Source: Pedobacter chinensis (GTDB lineage: Bacteria; Bacteroidota; Bacteroidia; Sphingobacteriales; Sphingobacteriaceae). From it: a stretch of DNA of 64,000 nucleotides. The notes beneath the pieces are model-generated. The model was not told where the DNA came from, made no database searches, and was given only the letters and a program-made list of their open reading frames with translations. Below, one piece after another: positions 37,497 through 46,434 of the stretch. Every line of letters begins with the position of its first letter. The first letter of the stretch is position 1. Where the stretch lies: NCBI RefSeq assembly GCF_003339865.1, contig NZ_QPKV01000002.1, forward strand, positions 62,001 to 126,000, read 5' to 3'. A program made the translations under genes and the position numbers.

Positions 37497-38353
37497 CTCA
37501 GAATCTCTTCTACATGTTTTTCAATATTATTGCAAATCTGATCTACAGGCAGGTCGTTTGCATCCTCGCCGAATGGGTTCTCTATTTCTTCAGCTATAAG
37601 TTCCAAACTCGCTAATACATAGAGAATAAACGGTACGATTAAAACTAAATAATACCCCAGACTAAATACCCATCCGATGGGAATGGTAAGGACATAAATA
37701 AAGATAAATTTTTTGATAAATGCACTGTATGAATAAGGAATTGGGGTGTTTTTAATACGCTCACAGCCTCCACAAATATCAGTGAATTGATTTACATCAA
37801 TAGTTAAAATGATTAATTGTTCCTGTGAAATCAATCCTTTCTCTAGCAACTCATAAAGTCTGGTAATCATGCTGCTGGCAATTTGATTTGGGATATGCTT
37901 TCCATCCTCTACTTCAATTAAAAAGCTGTTTTTTCCGAAATATTGTTTCTCGCGAAGGTGCTCCTTTAAAGCAAAGGCATATTTAGGAATGCCGTATTCG
38001 AAAAAGCGAACATCATCATCAGGTAATTTCAAAGCCTTAATTTTCATGGCAAAATTTCTGCTCACATTGGTTAATGATCCTAGAAGCTTGCGTCCATCCC
38101 ACCATCGATCATAGGACGTGTTGGTACGAAAAACCAAAAGCATAGAAATAACAAAGCCCAAAAGGCTGTGCATCATACCAATATTACTAACATAATCGCT
38201 TTTGGAAAGTTTAAAAACATTAAGTTCCAGAAATGCAACAAAAGCAGAGAATATCGATATGCTAATCATAAGCGGCCATAGCTTTCTAAAAGTGTCCGCT
38301 TTGTGGATATGAAATATAAATGTAAACCAGTCTTTCGGGTTGTAATTAATCAT
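37493..38353 (-). CDS. Bestrophin-family anion channel
   Basis: 286 aa, UPF0187/bestrophin. Four membrane segments with the family block LVFRTNTSYDRWWDGRKLLG near 75-94 and NIEKHVEEIL at the C terminus. Bestrophins form pentameric chloride/anion (some bacterial ones cation) channels in the inner membrane. It lies 3 bp after kynU and overlaps the deacetylase gene by 4 bp, suggesting a tight kynU-bestrophin-deacetylase-truC cluster. Confidence 0.87.
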   Translation of the reverse strand: MINYNPKDWFTFIFHIHKADTFRKLWPLMISISIFSAFVAFLELNVFKLSKSDYVSNIGMMHSLLGFVISMLLVFRTNTSYDRWWDGRKLLGSLTNVSRNFAMKIKALKLPDDDVRFFEYGIPKYAFALKEHLREKQYFGKNSFLIEVEDGKHIPNQIASSMITRLYELLEKGLISQEQLIILTIDVNQFTDICGGCERIKNTPIPYSYSAFIKKFIFIYVLTIPIGWVFSLGYYLVLIVPFILYVLASLELIAEEIENPFGEDANDLPVDQICNNIEKHVEEILS

Positions 38354-38356
38354 AAG

Positions 38357-39652
38357 TTAACTTGATTTTAAAATTTTCTTAGTAATAGCAAGTAATGCCT
38401 GGCCAGTTAGAAAAACATCTTCAAAAGAATTATAAAGGGGTACTGGACTCAGGCGAATCACATTCGGCTCACGCCAATCACCAAGGATGTGATTCTCCAT
38501 CAAACCATCAAAAATCTGTTTCCCATTTTGCGATGCAATGATTGATAATTGAGCACCACGACTTGCAGGATCTTGTGGAGTAATGATTGTATATTGATTG
38601 GTTCCTAATGATTTATTAACCTCATTTATAGTAAATTCAAGATAATTAGTTAAAGCAATACTTTTATTTCTTAATTTCTCAAAACTTCCAACCTGATTGA
38701 ATATTTGTAAAGATGCATGATATAATGCCATTGGCATAACCTGCGTACAACTAACCTGCCATCCGTCAGCCCCGCTTTCAGGAATAAATCCTTTTTCCAT
38801 TTTAAAACGTTTGTTCTCCTGATAACCCCACCAGCCTGCAAAACGATTTAAATCCTGATTGGAAAAATGTTTTTCGTGAACAAATATCCCGCTTATTCCA
38901 CCAGGACCAGAATTCTGATATTTATAGGAACACCAACAAGCAAAATCGACACCCCAGTCATGCAATTTAACAGGAACATTCCCGGCTGCGTGCGCCAAAT
39001 CCCACCCAACAATGGCGCCGATTTCATGTCCTGCCTTTGTAATGGCTTCCATATCATACCATTGTCCTGTATAGTAATTTATGCCCCCAAAAAGAACCAG
39101 TGCTATTTCGTCTTTATTTTCTTTGATCTTAATGATAATGTCTTCTGTTCGAAGCACATCTTCTCCTTTTCGCGGAAAAACTTCTATAATAGCTTGATCT
39201 GGCTCATAACCATGAAATTTTACCTGACTTTCTATTGCATACTGATCTGATGGGAAAGCTCCGCCTTCCATTATGATTTTAAAGCGTTTTCCTTTCGGTT
39301 GGTAGAAACTTACCATTAATAGATGGAGGTTAACAGTGAGCGTATTCATCGGGCAAACCTCTACTGGAAGCGCGCCGACAATTGGCGCTATTAGTTTTTT
39401 TAGCTCCTTATGATAAAACATCCAGGGTTCATTACCATCGAACCAACCCTCAACTGCATAATTAGCCCAGTTATCCAATTGATGGCTCATAACCTCTTTT
39501 GTCACTTTAGGTTGCAAGCCTAAAGAGTTACCACATAGATATATAAAATTTTGATCTTCATGCTTTGGAAATAAAAATTGATTCCTGAAATCTCTTAGTT
39601 CGTCGGCTTCATCTTGTCTTTTAGCGAAGGCCAAAGTATTTTCTAAATTCAT
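38357..39652 (-). CDS. kynU: Kynureninase
   Basis: 431 aa PLP enzyme. Splits kynurenine to anthranilate (or 3-hydroxykynurenine to 3-hydroxyanthranilate) in tryptophan breakdown and de novo NAD synthesis. FIYLCGNSLGLQP is the N-terminal block; GWDLAHAAGNVPV holds the PLP Asp and CSYKYQNSGPGG the Schiff-base lysine. Length is typical. No kynurenine monooxygenase or 3-hydroxyanthranilate dioxygenase gene lies in the window; partners must be elsewhere. Confidence 0.95.
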   Translation of the reverse strand: MNLENTLAFAKRQDEADELRDFRNQFLFPKHEDQNFIYLCGNSLGLQPKVTKEVMSHQLDNWANYAVEGWFDGNEPWMFYHKELKKLIAPIVGALPVEVCPMNTLTVNLHLLMVSFYQPKGKRFKIIMEGGAFPSDQYAIESQVKFHGYEPDQAIIEVFPRKGEDVLRTEDIIIKIKENKDEIALVLFGGINYYTGQWYDMEAITKAGHEIGAIVGWDLAHAAGNVPVKLHDWGVDFACWCSYKYQNSGPGGISGIFVHEKHFSNQDLNRFAGWWGYQENKRFKMEKGFIPESGADGWQVSCTQVMPMALYHASLQIFNQVGSFEKLRNKSIALTNYLEFTINEVNKSLGTNQYTIITPQDPASRGAQLSIIASQNGKQIFDGLMENHILGDWREPNVIRLSPVPLYNSFEDVFLTGQALLAITKKILKSS

Positions 39653-39664
39653 TACCTCAATATT

Positions 39665-39700
39665 ACAAAAAAAGCAGGTATTGTTTCCAATCCTGCCTAA
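39665..39700 (-). terminator. Rho-independent terminator after the stress-protein gene
   Basis: On the minus strand GCAGGATTG pairs with CAATACCTGC (one bulge) over a GAAA-type loop and is followed by TTTTTTT. It lies between the stress-protein stop (39719) and the kynU start (39652). Confidence 0.8.
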
Positions 39701-39718
39701 TAAAGAAAGTATTTAAAA

Positions 39719-40207
39719 TTAAAATTTCATGGTATCATGCTTACCCAGATCTGGTGTATCACCAGTAACAACAGCTTTCAACATGCTAAACAATACCACT
39801 ATTTTTGATGATGAAGCATCCCAATATTCGGCTTCTTCAGGTGTAACTTTAATTAGAATTAACCTGGGATCATCTGCTCCATCGGGAAACCAGGCCTTAA
39901 TGAAGGGAGAAAAATAAGCTTCCTTTCTTACCTGATCATCTACTAATTCAGCTTTACCTTTTACAGTTAAATAGGTGTTTTTTGATGGATCGCTGTAAGC
40001 CAGCAATACATTGTTTTCTTTTGAAATCTCTTTAGATTTTAGTGAATATTCATTTGTAAAAAACCAAATACTACCGTCATCTTCAATTTTAGCGGTGCCC
40101 ATTGGCCTGCTTCCAAATTCATCACTTGCAGAGAAGGTTGTAAACATACAGGTACGTACACCCTCTGCCATTTCTTTTAAAATTGATATATTCTTTTCGT
40201 TTTTCAT
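39719..40207 (-). CDS. General-stress / pyridoxamine-phosphate-oxidase-like flavin protein
   Basis: 162 aa, split-barrel FMN-binding fold of the Pyrid_ox_like (YdaG/general stress protein 26-type) family. Family blocks: FSASDEFGSRPMGTAKIEDDGSIWFFT read in two pieces, VLLAYSDPSKNTYLTVKGKAELV and YFSPFIKAWFPDGADDPRL. A cofactor role is probable, no enzyme activity is known for this branch. Monocistronic with a terminator. Confidence 0.87.
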   Translation of the reverse strand: MKNEKNISILKEMAEGVRTCMFTTFSASDEFGSRPMGTAKIEDDGSIWFFTNEYSLKSKEISKENNVLLAYSDPSKNTYLTVKGKAELVDDQVRKEAYFSPFIKAWFPDGADDPRLILIKVTPEEAEYWDASSSKIVVLFSMLKAVVTGDTPDLGKHDTMKF

Positions 40208-40260
40208 GCTATTGGATATTTGAATGAAAAACAGCGTGAGGAACGAAATGTTTTGGAAAG

Positions 40261-40866
40261 CTAAACCTTATTTGGTTTGCTCACATATTTATTTCCCTTA
40301 ACAAAAAATCGACAGGGCAATAAGGCATGCTCCTGCGCGTAGGCAATCCCCACACGCGGACTGGCCGCAATGGCTTCCTCCGGATAAGAAATCTGATGAT
40401 CTTCTATCCATATTTCATTACCATTTAAGTTTTTGGAGTTGAAAGAACGGTCAATTCCCAGTGCTTTTGCTGCTGAGCCAGGTCCAGAAGTAATCGCACC
40501 CTTCGTAGAAGGCATATTTCTTCTCTCTTCCATGATGTCTTTACCAACAAGGGGTTCGATAGCTCTGATTAGAACAGCATGTGGATCATCAATAACAGAA
40601 CTTACAACATTAAAAAGATTGTGCATGCCATAGCATAAATATACGTAAGCGACTCCACCCGGAGCATACATGGTTTCTGTGCGATTGGTTCTACGCCCAC
40701 CATAAGCGTGAGATGCCTTGTCCTTTATTCCAAAATATGCTTCTGTTTCAACGATTATTCCAGCAGAAATCTGCCCGTTAATGTTTGTATAAAGTACCTT
40801 TCCTAACAAGTCTTTTGCTAAACTGACCACATCGTCATTTAGGTAATATTCGGGAGATAACTTCAA
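40261..40866 (-). CDS. DNA-3-methyladenine glycosylase (AAG/MPG family)
   Basis: 201 aa. Excises alkylated and deaminated purines in base-excision repair. Catalytic block IVETEAYFGIKDKASHAYGG has the active-site Glu and the intercalating-loop residues; GVAYVYLCYGMHNLFNVV and SGPGSAAKALGID are the other family blocks. It begins only 2 bp after the Met-sulfoxide reductase stop, so they form one damage-repair operon. Confidence 0.92.
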   Translation of the reverse strand: MKLSPEYYLNDDVVSLAKDLLGKVLYTNINGQISAGIIVETEAYFGIKDKASHAYGGRRTNRTETMYAPGGVAYVYLCYGMHNLFNVVSSVIDDPHAVLIRAIEPLVGKDIMEERRNMPSTKGAITSGPGSAAKALGIDRSFNSKNLNGNEIWIEDHQISYPEEAIAASPRVGIAYAQEHALLPCRFFVKGNKYVSKPNKV

Positions 40867-40868
40867 TT

Positions 40869-41357
40869 TTATTTGATGTATTGATTTACTAAAACAGTTA
40901 TAACTTTCTCTAAATAAATATGATCTGTTTCATCAAAGTGATTCAGAAATTCACTATCTACATCTAATACTCCAATTGCTTCCCCATCCTTAATCAATGG
41001 TAATACTATTTCAGATTTAGAGGCCGATGCACAAGCGATATGTCCTGGAAATTCATCAACATCAGGTACAATCAAGGTTTTCATTTGCGCCCATGATGAG
41101 CCGCAGACACCTTTTCCTTTTTTAATTCTTGTACAAGCTACCGGACCTTGAAAAGGACCCAAAACCAATTCATCGTTTTTAACCAAGTAAAAACCAACCC
41201 AAAACCAATTGAATTGCTCTTTTAATGCTGCAGCCACATTTGCCATGTTCGCTACAAAATCCGTTTCTCCCATTAGCAAACCTTCAATTTGAGGGATCAA
41301 AGATTGATATTGTTCTGCTTTCGTGGTGGTTCTGATGATCATTAAATCTTCTGCCAT
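40869..41357 (-). CDS. msrC: GAF-domain free methionine-R-sulfoxide reductase
   Basis: 162 aa, a single GAF domain. Reduces free methionine-(R)-sulfoxide using thioredoxin. The three cysteines C75, C85 and C109 have the same spacing (10 and 24 residues) as the catalytic C84, C94 and C118 of the E. coli enzyme; VCGSSWAQMKTLIVPDV and LDVDSEFLNHF are typical. Cotranscribed with the downstream DNA glycosylase (2 bp gap). Confidence 0.9.
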   Translation of the reverse strand: MAEDLMIIRTTTKAEQYQSLIPQIEGLLMGETDFVANMANVAAALKEQFNWFWVGFYLVKNDELVLGPFQGPVACTRIKKGKGVCGSSWAQMKTLIVPDVDEFPGHIACASASKSEIVLPLIKDGEAIGVLDVDSEFLNHFDETDHIYLEKVITVLVNQYIK

Positions 41358-41481
41358 AAACCAAAGTTAAGGAGGATTTTGTTGATTTTAGGATCAAGAC
41401 ATGATAATGACAAAAATTTGAATGAAGATGATATTTTAATTTCCTTAGTTTTGACATCATTATCAATAGCCATAAACATAA

Positions 41482-42180
41482 ATGATTGCAGCTTTAACCA
41501 TTACCAAGTTCAGAGGGTATACTATTCCATTTGCTTTTTTAGGAATGGCTATTCTGCGTATTCCATTATGGTTAAATAAAAGATGTCGGTTCTGGAAGCT
41601 GATGGGAAGTGGTAAGGATGCTCAGGTAGATTTGGCGCCCGATTTTAGGCATTGGGCTTTACTTACAACATGGGATAACCAAAATGAGTGTAAGGATTTT
41701 TACGATAAGTCTTTCGCATTAAAATGGTTCCGTTTTTTTGGAAAAGAAGAATTTACCGTATTACTTAAACCTTTATCTTCACATGGTTTGTGGTCTGGTG
41801 TACAGCCATTTATAGTAGATGATAAAAATAATAATACTAATGGAAATATAGCTGTGATTACCAGAGCAGCAATCAGGTTAAATAAAGTAAAAGAATTTAG
41901 AAGCAACATAAAACGGGCAGCGAATTCCATGCGGCAAGCCGATGGTTATATTCTTTCAGCAGGTATTGGAGAAAATCCATTTTTAGATCAAGCCACCTTT
42001 TCCGTATGGAAGGATGCGGAAAGCATGAAAAATTATGCTTATAAATCAGTTGATCATTCAGATGTGATTAAGCTTACCAGAGCACGCCAATGGTATTCAG
42101 AAGAACTATTTGCCCGGTTTGAAATAATAAAAAGCTGGGGCACGTTAAATGGAATTTCAATTACACAAAATTTAAATTAA
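41482..42180 (+). CDS. CrtA-like (spheroidene monooxygenase family) protein
   Basis: 232 aa. The blocks FAFLGMAILRIPLWLNK, FWKLMGSGKDAQVDLAPDFRHWALL (in pieces) and SAGIGENPFLDQATFSVWKDAESMKNYAY match the CrtA family of heme-type carotenoid oxygenases, including the conserved PDFRHWALL and W..YS.ELF end. No carotenoid genes are near, and family members in Bacteroidetes are often of unknown role, so the substrate is open. Starts 124 bp from the divergent msrC gene and is followed by a small gene after 39 bp. Confidence 0.7.
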   Translation: MIAALTITKFRGYTIPFAFLGMAILRIPLWLNKRCRFWKLMGSGKDAQVDLAPDFRHWALLTTWDNQNECKDFYDKSFALKWFRFFGKEEFTVLLKPLSSHGLWSGVQPFIVDDKNNNTNGNIAVITRAAIRLNKVKEFRSNIKRAANSMRQADGYILSAGIGENPFLDQATFSVWKDAESMKNYAYKSVDHSDVIKLTRARQWYSEELFARFEIIKSWGTLNGISITQNLN

Positions 42181-42219
42181 ATAAATAACTATTCAATTAT
42201 TAAAAAATTAAGCCATAAA

Positions 42220-42471
42220 ATGAGAGTTATAGCAGAACTTCCACATCCAGAATGTAAGATTAGTATATTTCTTATGAACCAGAAATACATTGTGAAATTT
42301 GAGCAAGGCACTTTCGAACAAAGCTATAAGCTTGCAGAATTAGATCTGAGTGGAGGTGGTGTAAATGATGTGTTTGAAATCTTAGATGAAGAGTTTATTG
42401 CCACTGTGATTGAACGCTTCAAGTCCATGCGCACAGATTTTACATTAGCTTACAAAAGACATCAGTTTTAG
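42220..42471 (+). CDS. Small conserved-looking protein of unknown function
   Basis: 83 aa, soluble, no signal peptide: MRVIAELPHPECKISIFLMN, then KYIVKFEQGTFEQSYKL and an acidic middle (LDLSGGGVNDVFEILDEEF), ending KRHQF. Codon use and composition resemble the neighbours, and it follows the CrtA-like gene by 39 bp. I do not recognise a family. Confidence 0.6.
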   Translation: MRVIAELPHPECKISIFLMNQKYIVKFEQGTFEQSYKLAELDLSGGGVNDVFEILDEEFIATVIERFKSMRTDFTLAYKRHQF

Positions 42472-42838
42472 TTAATGTAATCATATGTAAGTTATTGATT
42501 TATAGTAGTTAATTAACATAAACAAAATTTTATTTTGATAAACTAATGTCTTTTGGTCTTAGCGCTAGTCTACTTATTAATTAATTAATTTATGTAAATT
42601 TGATTAAATAACTGATAATTAATTAATTAAATTTCAATACGAAACTTTATTTCGGGTATGTTTTTAACCAAATTATTAGTAAGTAACCTGGTAATTACTC
42701 CTAACTCAAAACTTTACCTAATAAACCGTAAATTTTCAAAAACAATAATTGAGCTCGCTTCTTAAGCTTTTAACTAAAGAGTATGTGAGAATTATCGATC
42801 AAAAACCTCAACAAGCAGATAAGTTTGCTTTAAGAATT
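42472..42838. other. AT-rich intergenic stretch with two TTAATTAATTAA tracts
   Basis: 367 bp between tail-to-tail genes. The only notable items are two near-identical self-complementary tracts, at 42575-42591 and 42616-42632. No gene, promoter pair or terminator is convincing. Confidence 0.5.
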
Positions 42839-43174
42839 TTAAGAAATTAACGTATCATGAACCACTACTCTGTACCAGTTTTTTGAGAATTTTTCTACAG
42901 CATCTAAATGGATCTGATCTTCCTGATAAGCATTATGATCTTCAATACTGTTAAACGTAATTGTGAGTGAATAAGTAAATGAATTATCTGTTACGGAACG
43001 TACAGGTGTATTTGCAGCCAACCCATAATGAAGGGATTGAATAAGCTTAATCGGCCTTAAGCTCTCAAAGAAATTTGCAAAATCGATTATCTCAGTTTTT
43101 GTAAGTTGAGGCTTTAACCAAAACATAACGAAGTGCTGAATTTGTCCTTTGTGATTATTATTATTCTCTGCCAT
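42839..43174 (-). CDS. Dabb-family (stress-responsive alpha/beta barrel) protein
   Basis: 111 aa. GQIQHFVMFWLKPQ at the N terminus, SLHYGLAAN and YSLTITFNSIEDHNAYQEDQIHLDAVEKF are the classic Dabb pattern. These small ferredoxin-like dimers have mixed roles, from stress proteins to cyclases; none can be assigned. Single gene. Confidence 0.85.
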   Translation of the reverse strand: MAENNNNHKGQIQHFVMFWLKPQLTKTEIIDFANFFESLRPIKLIQSLHYGLAANTPVRSVTDNSFTYSLTITFNSIEDHNAYQEDQIHLDAVEKFSKNWYRVVVHDTLIS

Positions 43175-43224
43175 GGATTTTTGTTTTTCTAAATATAGAA
43201 TGATTTATTCAGATGTTCAAAGAT

Positions 43225-43470
43225 GTCTTCAAAAGAAAAGCTGTAGCGCAGGGAATATTGCAATGGTCTGTGGGTCACACACCATAGGATAAATGCTTCA
43301 GGTGGTTTCTCTCTCAATTGTCATTGCGTTGAGAAATTACGAAGCAATCTATTTTGCTGTAGTAATTGTGTTCTGTATTGGAAAGATTGCTTCACTCCAC
43401 GAACATATCTGTTCTTCAGTGCTATGATGATTTTTAATCATTGAGATTCATGAACACAAACCCTTTTAAC
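43225..43470. repeat. Dispersed intergenic repeat (family E, single copy)
   Basis: The region 43175-43597 carries no gene. It holds a TCATTGCGTTGAGAAATTACGAAGCAATCTATTTTGC-type block (in pieces: TCATTGCG, GAAGCAATCTATTTTGC, GGAAAGATTGCTTCACTCCAC) that matches the ends of the tandem units at 57.4-58.9 kb. An imperfect palindrome CTGTGGGTCACACACCATAG precedes it (about 43268-43287). Confidence 0.65.
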
Positions 43471-43516
43471 ATATTGAACAAAACTGACTTTAAATATTTT
43501 CATTTAAAATTAAAGC

Positions 43517-43556
43517 ATAAAAAAAGAGTGTCTTTTGAACACTCTCTTTATAACTT
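43517..43556 (-). terminator. Rho-independent terminator for the Gly-zipper lipoprotein gene
   Basis: On the minus strand GAGAGTGT pairs with ACACTCTT across a short loop and is followed by a run of T. It lies about 45 bp after the stop codon of the 43.6-44.1 kb gene. Confidence 0.85.
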
Positions 43557-43597
43557 AATTCTTAAAAAGAATAGTTGAATTAAAATTATTTACATAA

Positions 43598-44095
43598 CTA
43601 GTTTTTAGGTTGAACGCGGCCAGATTTTTTATCTTCACCTCTACCGATTAAATAGCCACCACCAGCTCCAACCAATCCGCCAATCACGGCACCTCTGCCT
43701 TTTTTCTTGTCAATTAAAGCACCGCCCACCGCTCCAGCTGCACCGCCAATCACCGCTCCTTTAGCAGCATCACTCCAGCCTTTTTTCTTAGCGGTTGGTT
43801 GTGTACCACCGTATGAACTTGAGTTACTGCCCCCAGAACTTGCATACGACCTGGCAGAACTAGCACCTGCTCTTCTTGCTGCGGCCACTTCAGCCTGATG
43901 CTTAGCTTCTTCAGCCTGTTCTTTTTTTACAATTTCAGCTTTTTTGAAGCTATCCAATCTTAAACTATCTTTAACGGCTTTAATTGCCAACTGCTTTTCA
44001 GCTTCCTTCTGTTTCAATTCGGCTTCTTCTTTGGCCTTATTATTACAAGCAAACATAACAGAACTTAATGCGATTACTACAAATATCTTTTTCAT
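43598..44095 (-). CDS. YMGG-like Gly-zipper lipoprotein
   Basis: 165 aa. MKKIFVVIALSSVMFAC is a lipoprotein signal (lipidated Cys17). Residues 20-70 are a charged helical stretch rich in Lys/Glu/Ala; a Ser/Gly linker follows, and the C-terminal part has two glycine-zipper segments, AAKGAVIGGAAGAVGGALID and RGAVIGGLVGAGGGYLIGRG. Such proteins sit in or at the outer membrane. Monocistronic with a terminator. Function unknown beyond the family. Confidence 0.82.
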   Translation of the reverse strand: MKKIFVVIALSSVMFACNNKAKEEAELKQKEAEKQLAIKAVKDSLRLDSFKKAEIVKKEQAEEAKHQAEVAAARRAGASSARSYASSGGSNSSSYGGTQPTAKKKGWSDAAKGAVIGGAAGAVGGALIDKKKGRGAVIGGLVGAGGGYLIGRGEDKKSGRVQPKN

Positions 44096-44224
44096 AACTT
44101 TTTGTTTTATGTGAATCTTGCTTTGCTACCTAACCTCGCTTAGCAGGTTTCATTAGGATGTGTTATTTTAGTTAATTATAACTTATAAAGAAAAAATGAT
44201 GCCAAAGTGTTTTAAAAATTCAAA

Positions 44225-44950
44225 CTAATTTAACAAATCGATATACCAGAACCCTAATGATGATGCTGATGGAAGATCATTTTCTTTATCGCCATCCCCT
44301 TCTTTTGGAGCATGATATGTTCGAAAAACCTTATTTCCTAATTTAAATGGGATTGTATTTTTGAAGATTGGTCCTTCAAATGCGAAGGTATGGAACTCAC
44401 CGTTTTCGCCACAAGGATCAACACCGACAGGAAGTTTTGCAATTAAATCTTTGGTGATTATTTTTCCACAAAGGTGTTCTAAACTTTCTTGTGCGCAAAC
44501 TATGATTGTTTTATAGTTCAAACTTAAGAATTCATTAATTAAGTGATCAGTATCCTTTTCCCAAAGTGGGAAAATAGCAGTAAGTCCAATTTCATTTAGC
44601 TTGGTTTCGCGATAAATGCGAAGATCTTCCAAGAAGATATCGCCAAAAATAGAATGTGTTATTCCTTCTTCTTTAAATTTCGAAAGATGTAAACGCATCG
44701 TGTTATCATAAGTTTCCATATCAGGCATTTCCCCCAATCTGATTTGATAAAGTGGAATCCCGATGCTTTGAGCCTGGCTGATCAATAAAGCTTCCCGTAC
44801 TCCATGCATGGAAACTCTGTTATATTGTTCAGTGACCGTAGTTACCAGATATTTAATTTCAATTGTAGGATCTTGCAAAGCATAATGGAGCGCTAAAGTA
44901 CTATCCTTTCCTCCGCTCCAGTTAAAAATGCAAGTCTTTTTATTTCTCAT
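44225..44950 (-). CDS. PP-loop ATPase, diphthine-ammonia ligase (Dph6) family
   Basis: 241 aa. FNWSGGKDSTLALHYAL near 7-23 is the N-type ATP-pyrophosphatase loop; MHGVREALLISQAQSIGIPL, GDIFLEDLRIYRETKLNEIGLTAIFPLW (in pieces) and GVDPCGENGEFHTFAFEGPIF match the COG2102/ATP_bind_4 group. In eukaryotes this family makes diphthamide, which bacteria lack, so the bacterial role is different and unknown. The ATG at 44948-44950 is preferred to a TTG two codons upstream. Its start overlaps the SIR2 gene by 11 bp. Confidence 0.85.
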   Translation of the reverse strand: MRNKKTCIFNWSGGKDSTLALHYALQDPTIEIKYLVTTVTEQYNRVSMHGVREALLISQAQSIGIPLYQIRLGEMPDMETYDNTMRLHLSKFKEEGITHSIFGDIFLEDLRIYRETKLNEIGLTAIFPLWEKDTDHLINEFLSLNYKTIIVCAQESLEHLCGKIITKDLIAKLPVGVDPCGENGEFHTFAFEGPIFKNTIPFKLGNKVFRTYHAPKEGDGDKENDLPSASSLGFWYIDLLN

Positions 44951-45629
44951 CCACAAGAATTTTTTTCAAATCAGCAACGCCCGAAACCGCATTCTTCTCA
45001 ATGTTTACGATATTATTATATCGCCTAACATCAGGGGTTTTAGGATCGATGATATATTTTGGAGCCATTGACGGTACAAAATCGATTAAACCTGCAGCCG
45101 GATATACTGCTAAAGAAGTGCCGATAAGTACGAAAAGATCCGCTTGCTGACATATTTTCGCTGCTACTTCGATCATTGGCACGGCTTCTCCAAACCACAC
45201 CACATGAGGACGTAATTGAGTGCCCAGTTCACAGAGCTCACCCATTTTAATTTCCGAGCCTTTTATTGGGTAGGTTAAATCTGATTTACGATTTGATTGT
45301 GATTTTGTTATAATGCCATGAAGATGGGTAACCTTTGAGGAGCCTGCTCTTTCATGTAAATCATCAATATTTTGAGTGATAATTTCAACATCAAAATTTT
45401 TCTCAAGCTCAGCTAAAGTGTAGTGAGCCCTGTTCGGTTCAGCTGCTAAAATCTGTTTTCTTCGTTCGTTATAAAACGCTTGTACCAATTCAGGATTTCT
45501 TTCCCAGGCTTCTGGTGTGGCCACATCATAAACATTGTAACCTTCCCATAGTCCATCTGAATCTCTGAAAGTCTTTAATCCACTTTCAGCGCTTATTCCT
45601 GCCCCGGTTAAAACCACTAATTTCATCAT
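44940..45629 (-). CDS. cobB: NAD-dependent protein deacylase (SIR2 class III type)
   Basis: 229 aa sirtuin. VVLTGAGISAESGLKTFRD is the NAD site, TQNIDDLHERAG and THLHG hold the NAD pocket and catalytic H104. Y53 and R56 match the Tyr-x-x-Arg pair that marks desuccinylating class III sirtuins such as CobB and SIRT5. The four zinc-binding cysteines of E. coli CobB are not present; the equivalent loop (KSQSNRKSDLTYPIKGSEI, then one Cys) is zinc-free, as in related Bacteroidetes enzymes. Overlaps the PP-loop gene by 11 bp, so the two are coupled. Confidence 0.92.
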   Translation of the reverse strand: MMKLVVLTGAGISAESGLKTFRDSDGLWEGYNVYDVATPEAWERNPELVQAFYNERRKQILAAEPNRAHYTLAELEKNFDVEIITQNIDDLHERAGSSKVTHLHGIITKSQSNRKSDLTYPIKGSEIKMGELCELGTQLRPHVVWFGEAVPMIEVAAKICQQADLFVLIGTSLAVYPAAGLIDFVPSMAPKYIIDPKTPDVRRYNNIVNIEKNAVSGVADLKKILVDEK

Positions 45630-45654
45630 TCTGGAAAATGTTAAGCATGAAAGA

Positions 45655-45700
45655 TAAAAAAAATCCCCTTTTGAAATGAAACAAAAGGGGATTTTAATGA
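45655..45700 (-). terminator. Rho-independent terminator of the btuB-DUF6580 unit
   Basis: AATCCCCTTTTG pairs with CAAAAGGGGATT over an 8 base loop, with a run of T on the minus-strand transcript. It marks the end of the B12-controlled unit and separates it from the SIR2 gene. Confidence 0.9.
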
Positions 45701-45716
45701 ATTATTTAATTAAATA

Positions 45717-46307
45717 TTAAGCTTTTTGAGCTTGTAATTTTAAAACAGGATACTTCGTTTTCAATATTTCAAAAGCGCCAAATAAAATTGCTCCATATAT
45801 TAACGTACCTTCTAAAAACCTAATCTCGAATGGAATTGCTCTTTCCAGGCACAACCAAAAACCAGCAAAATTCTGGGGATAAGATGGGTTTTGAAACCAC
45901 ACACCAAAATCAGTTACGATCCAATGGATGAAAACAATTGTTAAAGTTGATGCCAATAAAGTAACAACGTTAATTTTTTGTAATAGTACCCTGCCAGTAA
46001 GAACCATTAAGGCAAAAGCAATATAAGTCCAATACCAACCTTCATATAAGAAACCAGTACTGTATTTGCTAAATATTGTTGTGGCTAAGATGAAATCGCT
46101 TAAAAATAAACTTAATAATGGAAAGGCAAATGCTTTTAAATTATCTTTAAAATAGGCACCACCAAACAAAGCTACCGCTCCTATTGATGAGAAGTTGGCA
46201 AACTTCAACTCATCTGAATTGAAAGTAACCAGCAAGCGAAATCCCGTAATTGCCAATATCATTAACAATAAAATAAGATTACGTGGATTAAATTTTAGGT
46301 TTGACAT
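45717..46307 (-). CDS. DUF6580-type membrane protein, candidate corrinoid transport component
   Basis: 196 aa, five to six membrane segments. SNLKFNPRNLILLLMILAITGFRLL starts the first; the FSSIGAVALFGGAYFKDNLKAFAFPLLSLFLSDF block (in pieces) and WYWTYIAFALMVLTGRVLL are typical of the family. It resembles the small substrate-binding S components of ECF transporters in size and layout, but that is by shape only. It follows btuB by 127 bp and is closed by a strong terminator, so it is most likely under the same B12 riboswitch. Role in passage of corrinoids across the inner membrane is inferred. Confidence 0.75.
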   Translation of the reverse strand: MSNLKFNPRNLILLLMILAITGFRLLVTFNSDELKFANFSSIGAVALFGGAYFKDNLKAFAFPLLSLFLSDFILATTIFSKYSTGFLYEGWYWTYIAFALMVLTGRVLLQKINVVTLLASTLTIVFIHWIVTDFGVWFQNPSYPQNFAGFWLCLERAIPFEIRFLEGTLIYGAILFGAFEILKTKYPVLKLQAQKA

Positions 46308-46434
46308 GTTTTTAGTATCAAGAATTGAGTATCAAGTGGCAAGATGAAAGTCTGAGATTTTAAGTTTTAAATTTGAAAAACTGTAATCCTTTTTACCATA
46401 CATCTTTTACCTTTAGTGCAAAGTTATATTTTTC

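Noticed and set aside
42575..42632. TTAATTAATTAA tracts as regulator sites
   Set aside because: They lie after tail-to-tail genes and the words are expected in such AT-rich sequence.
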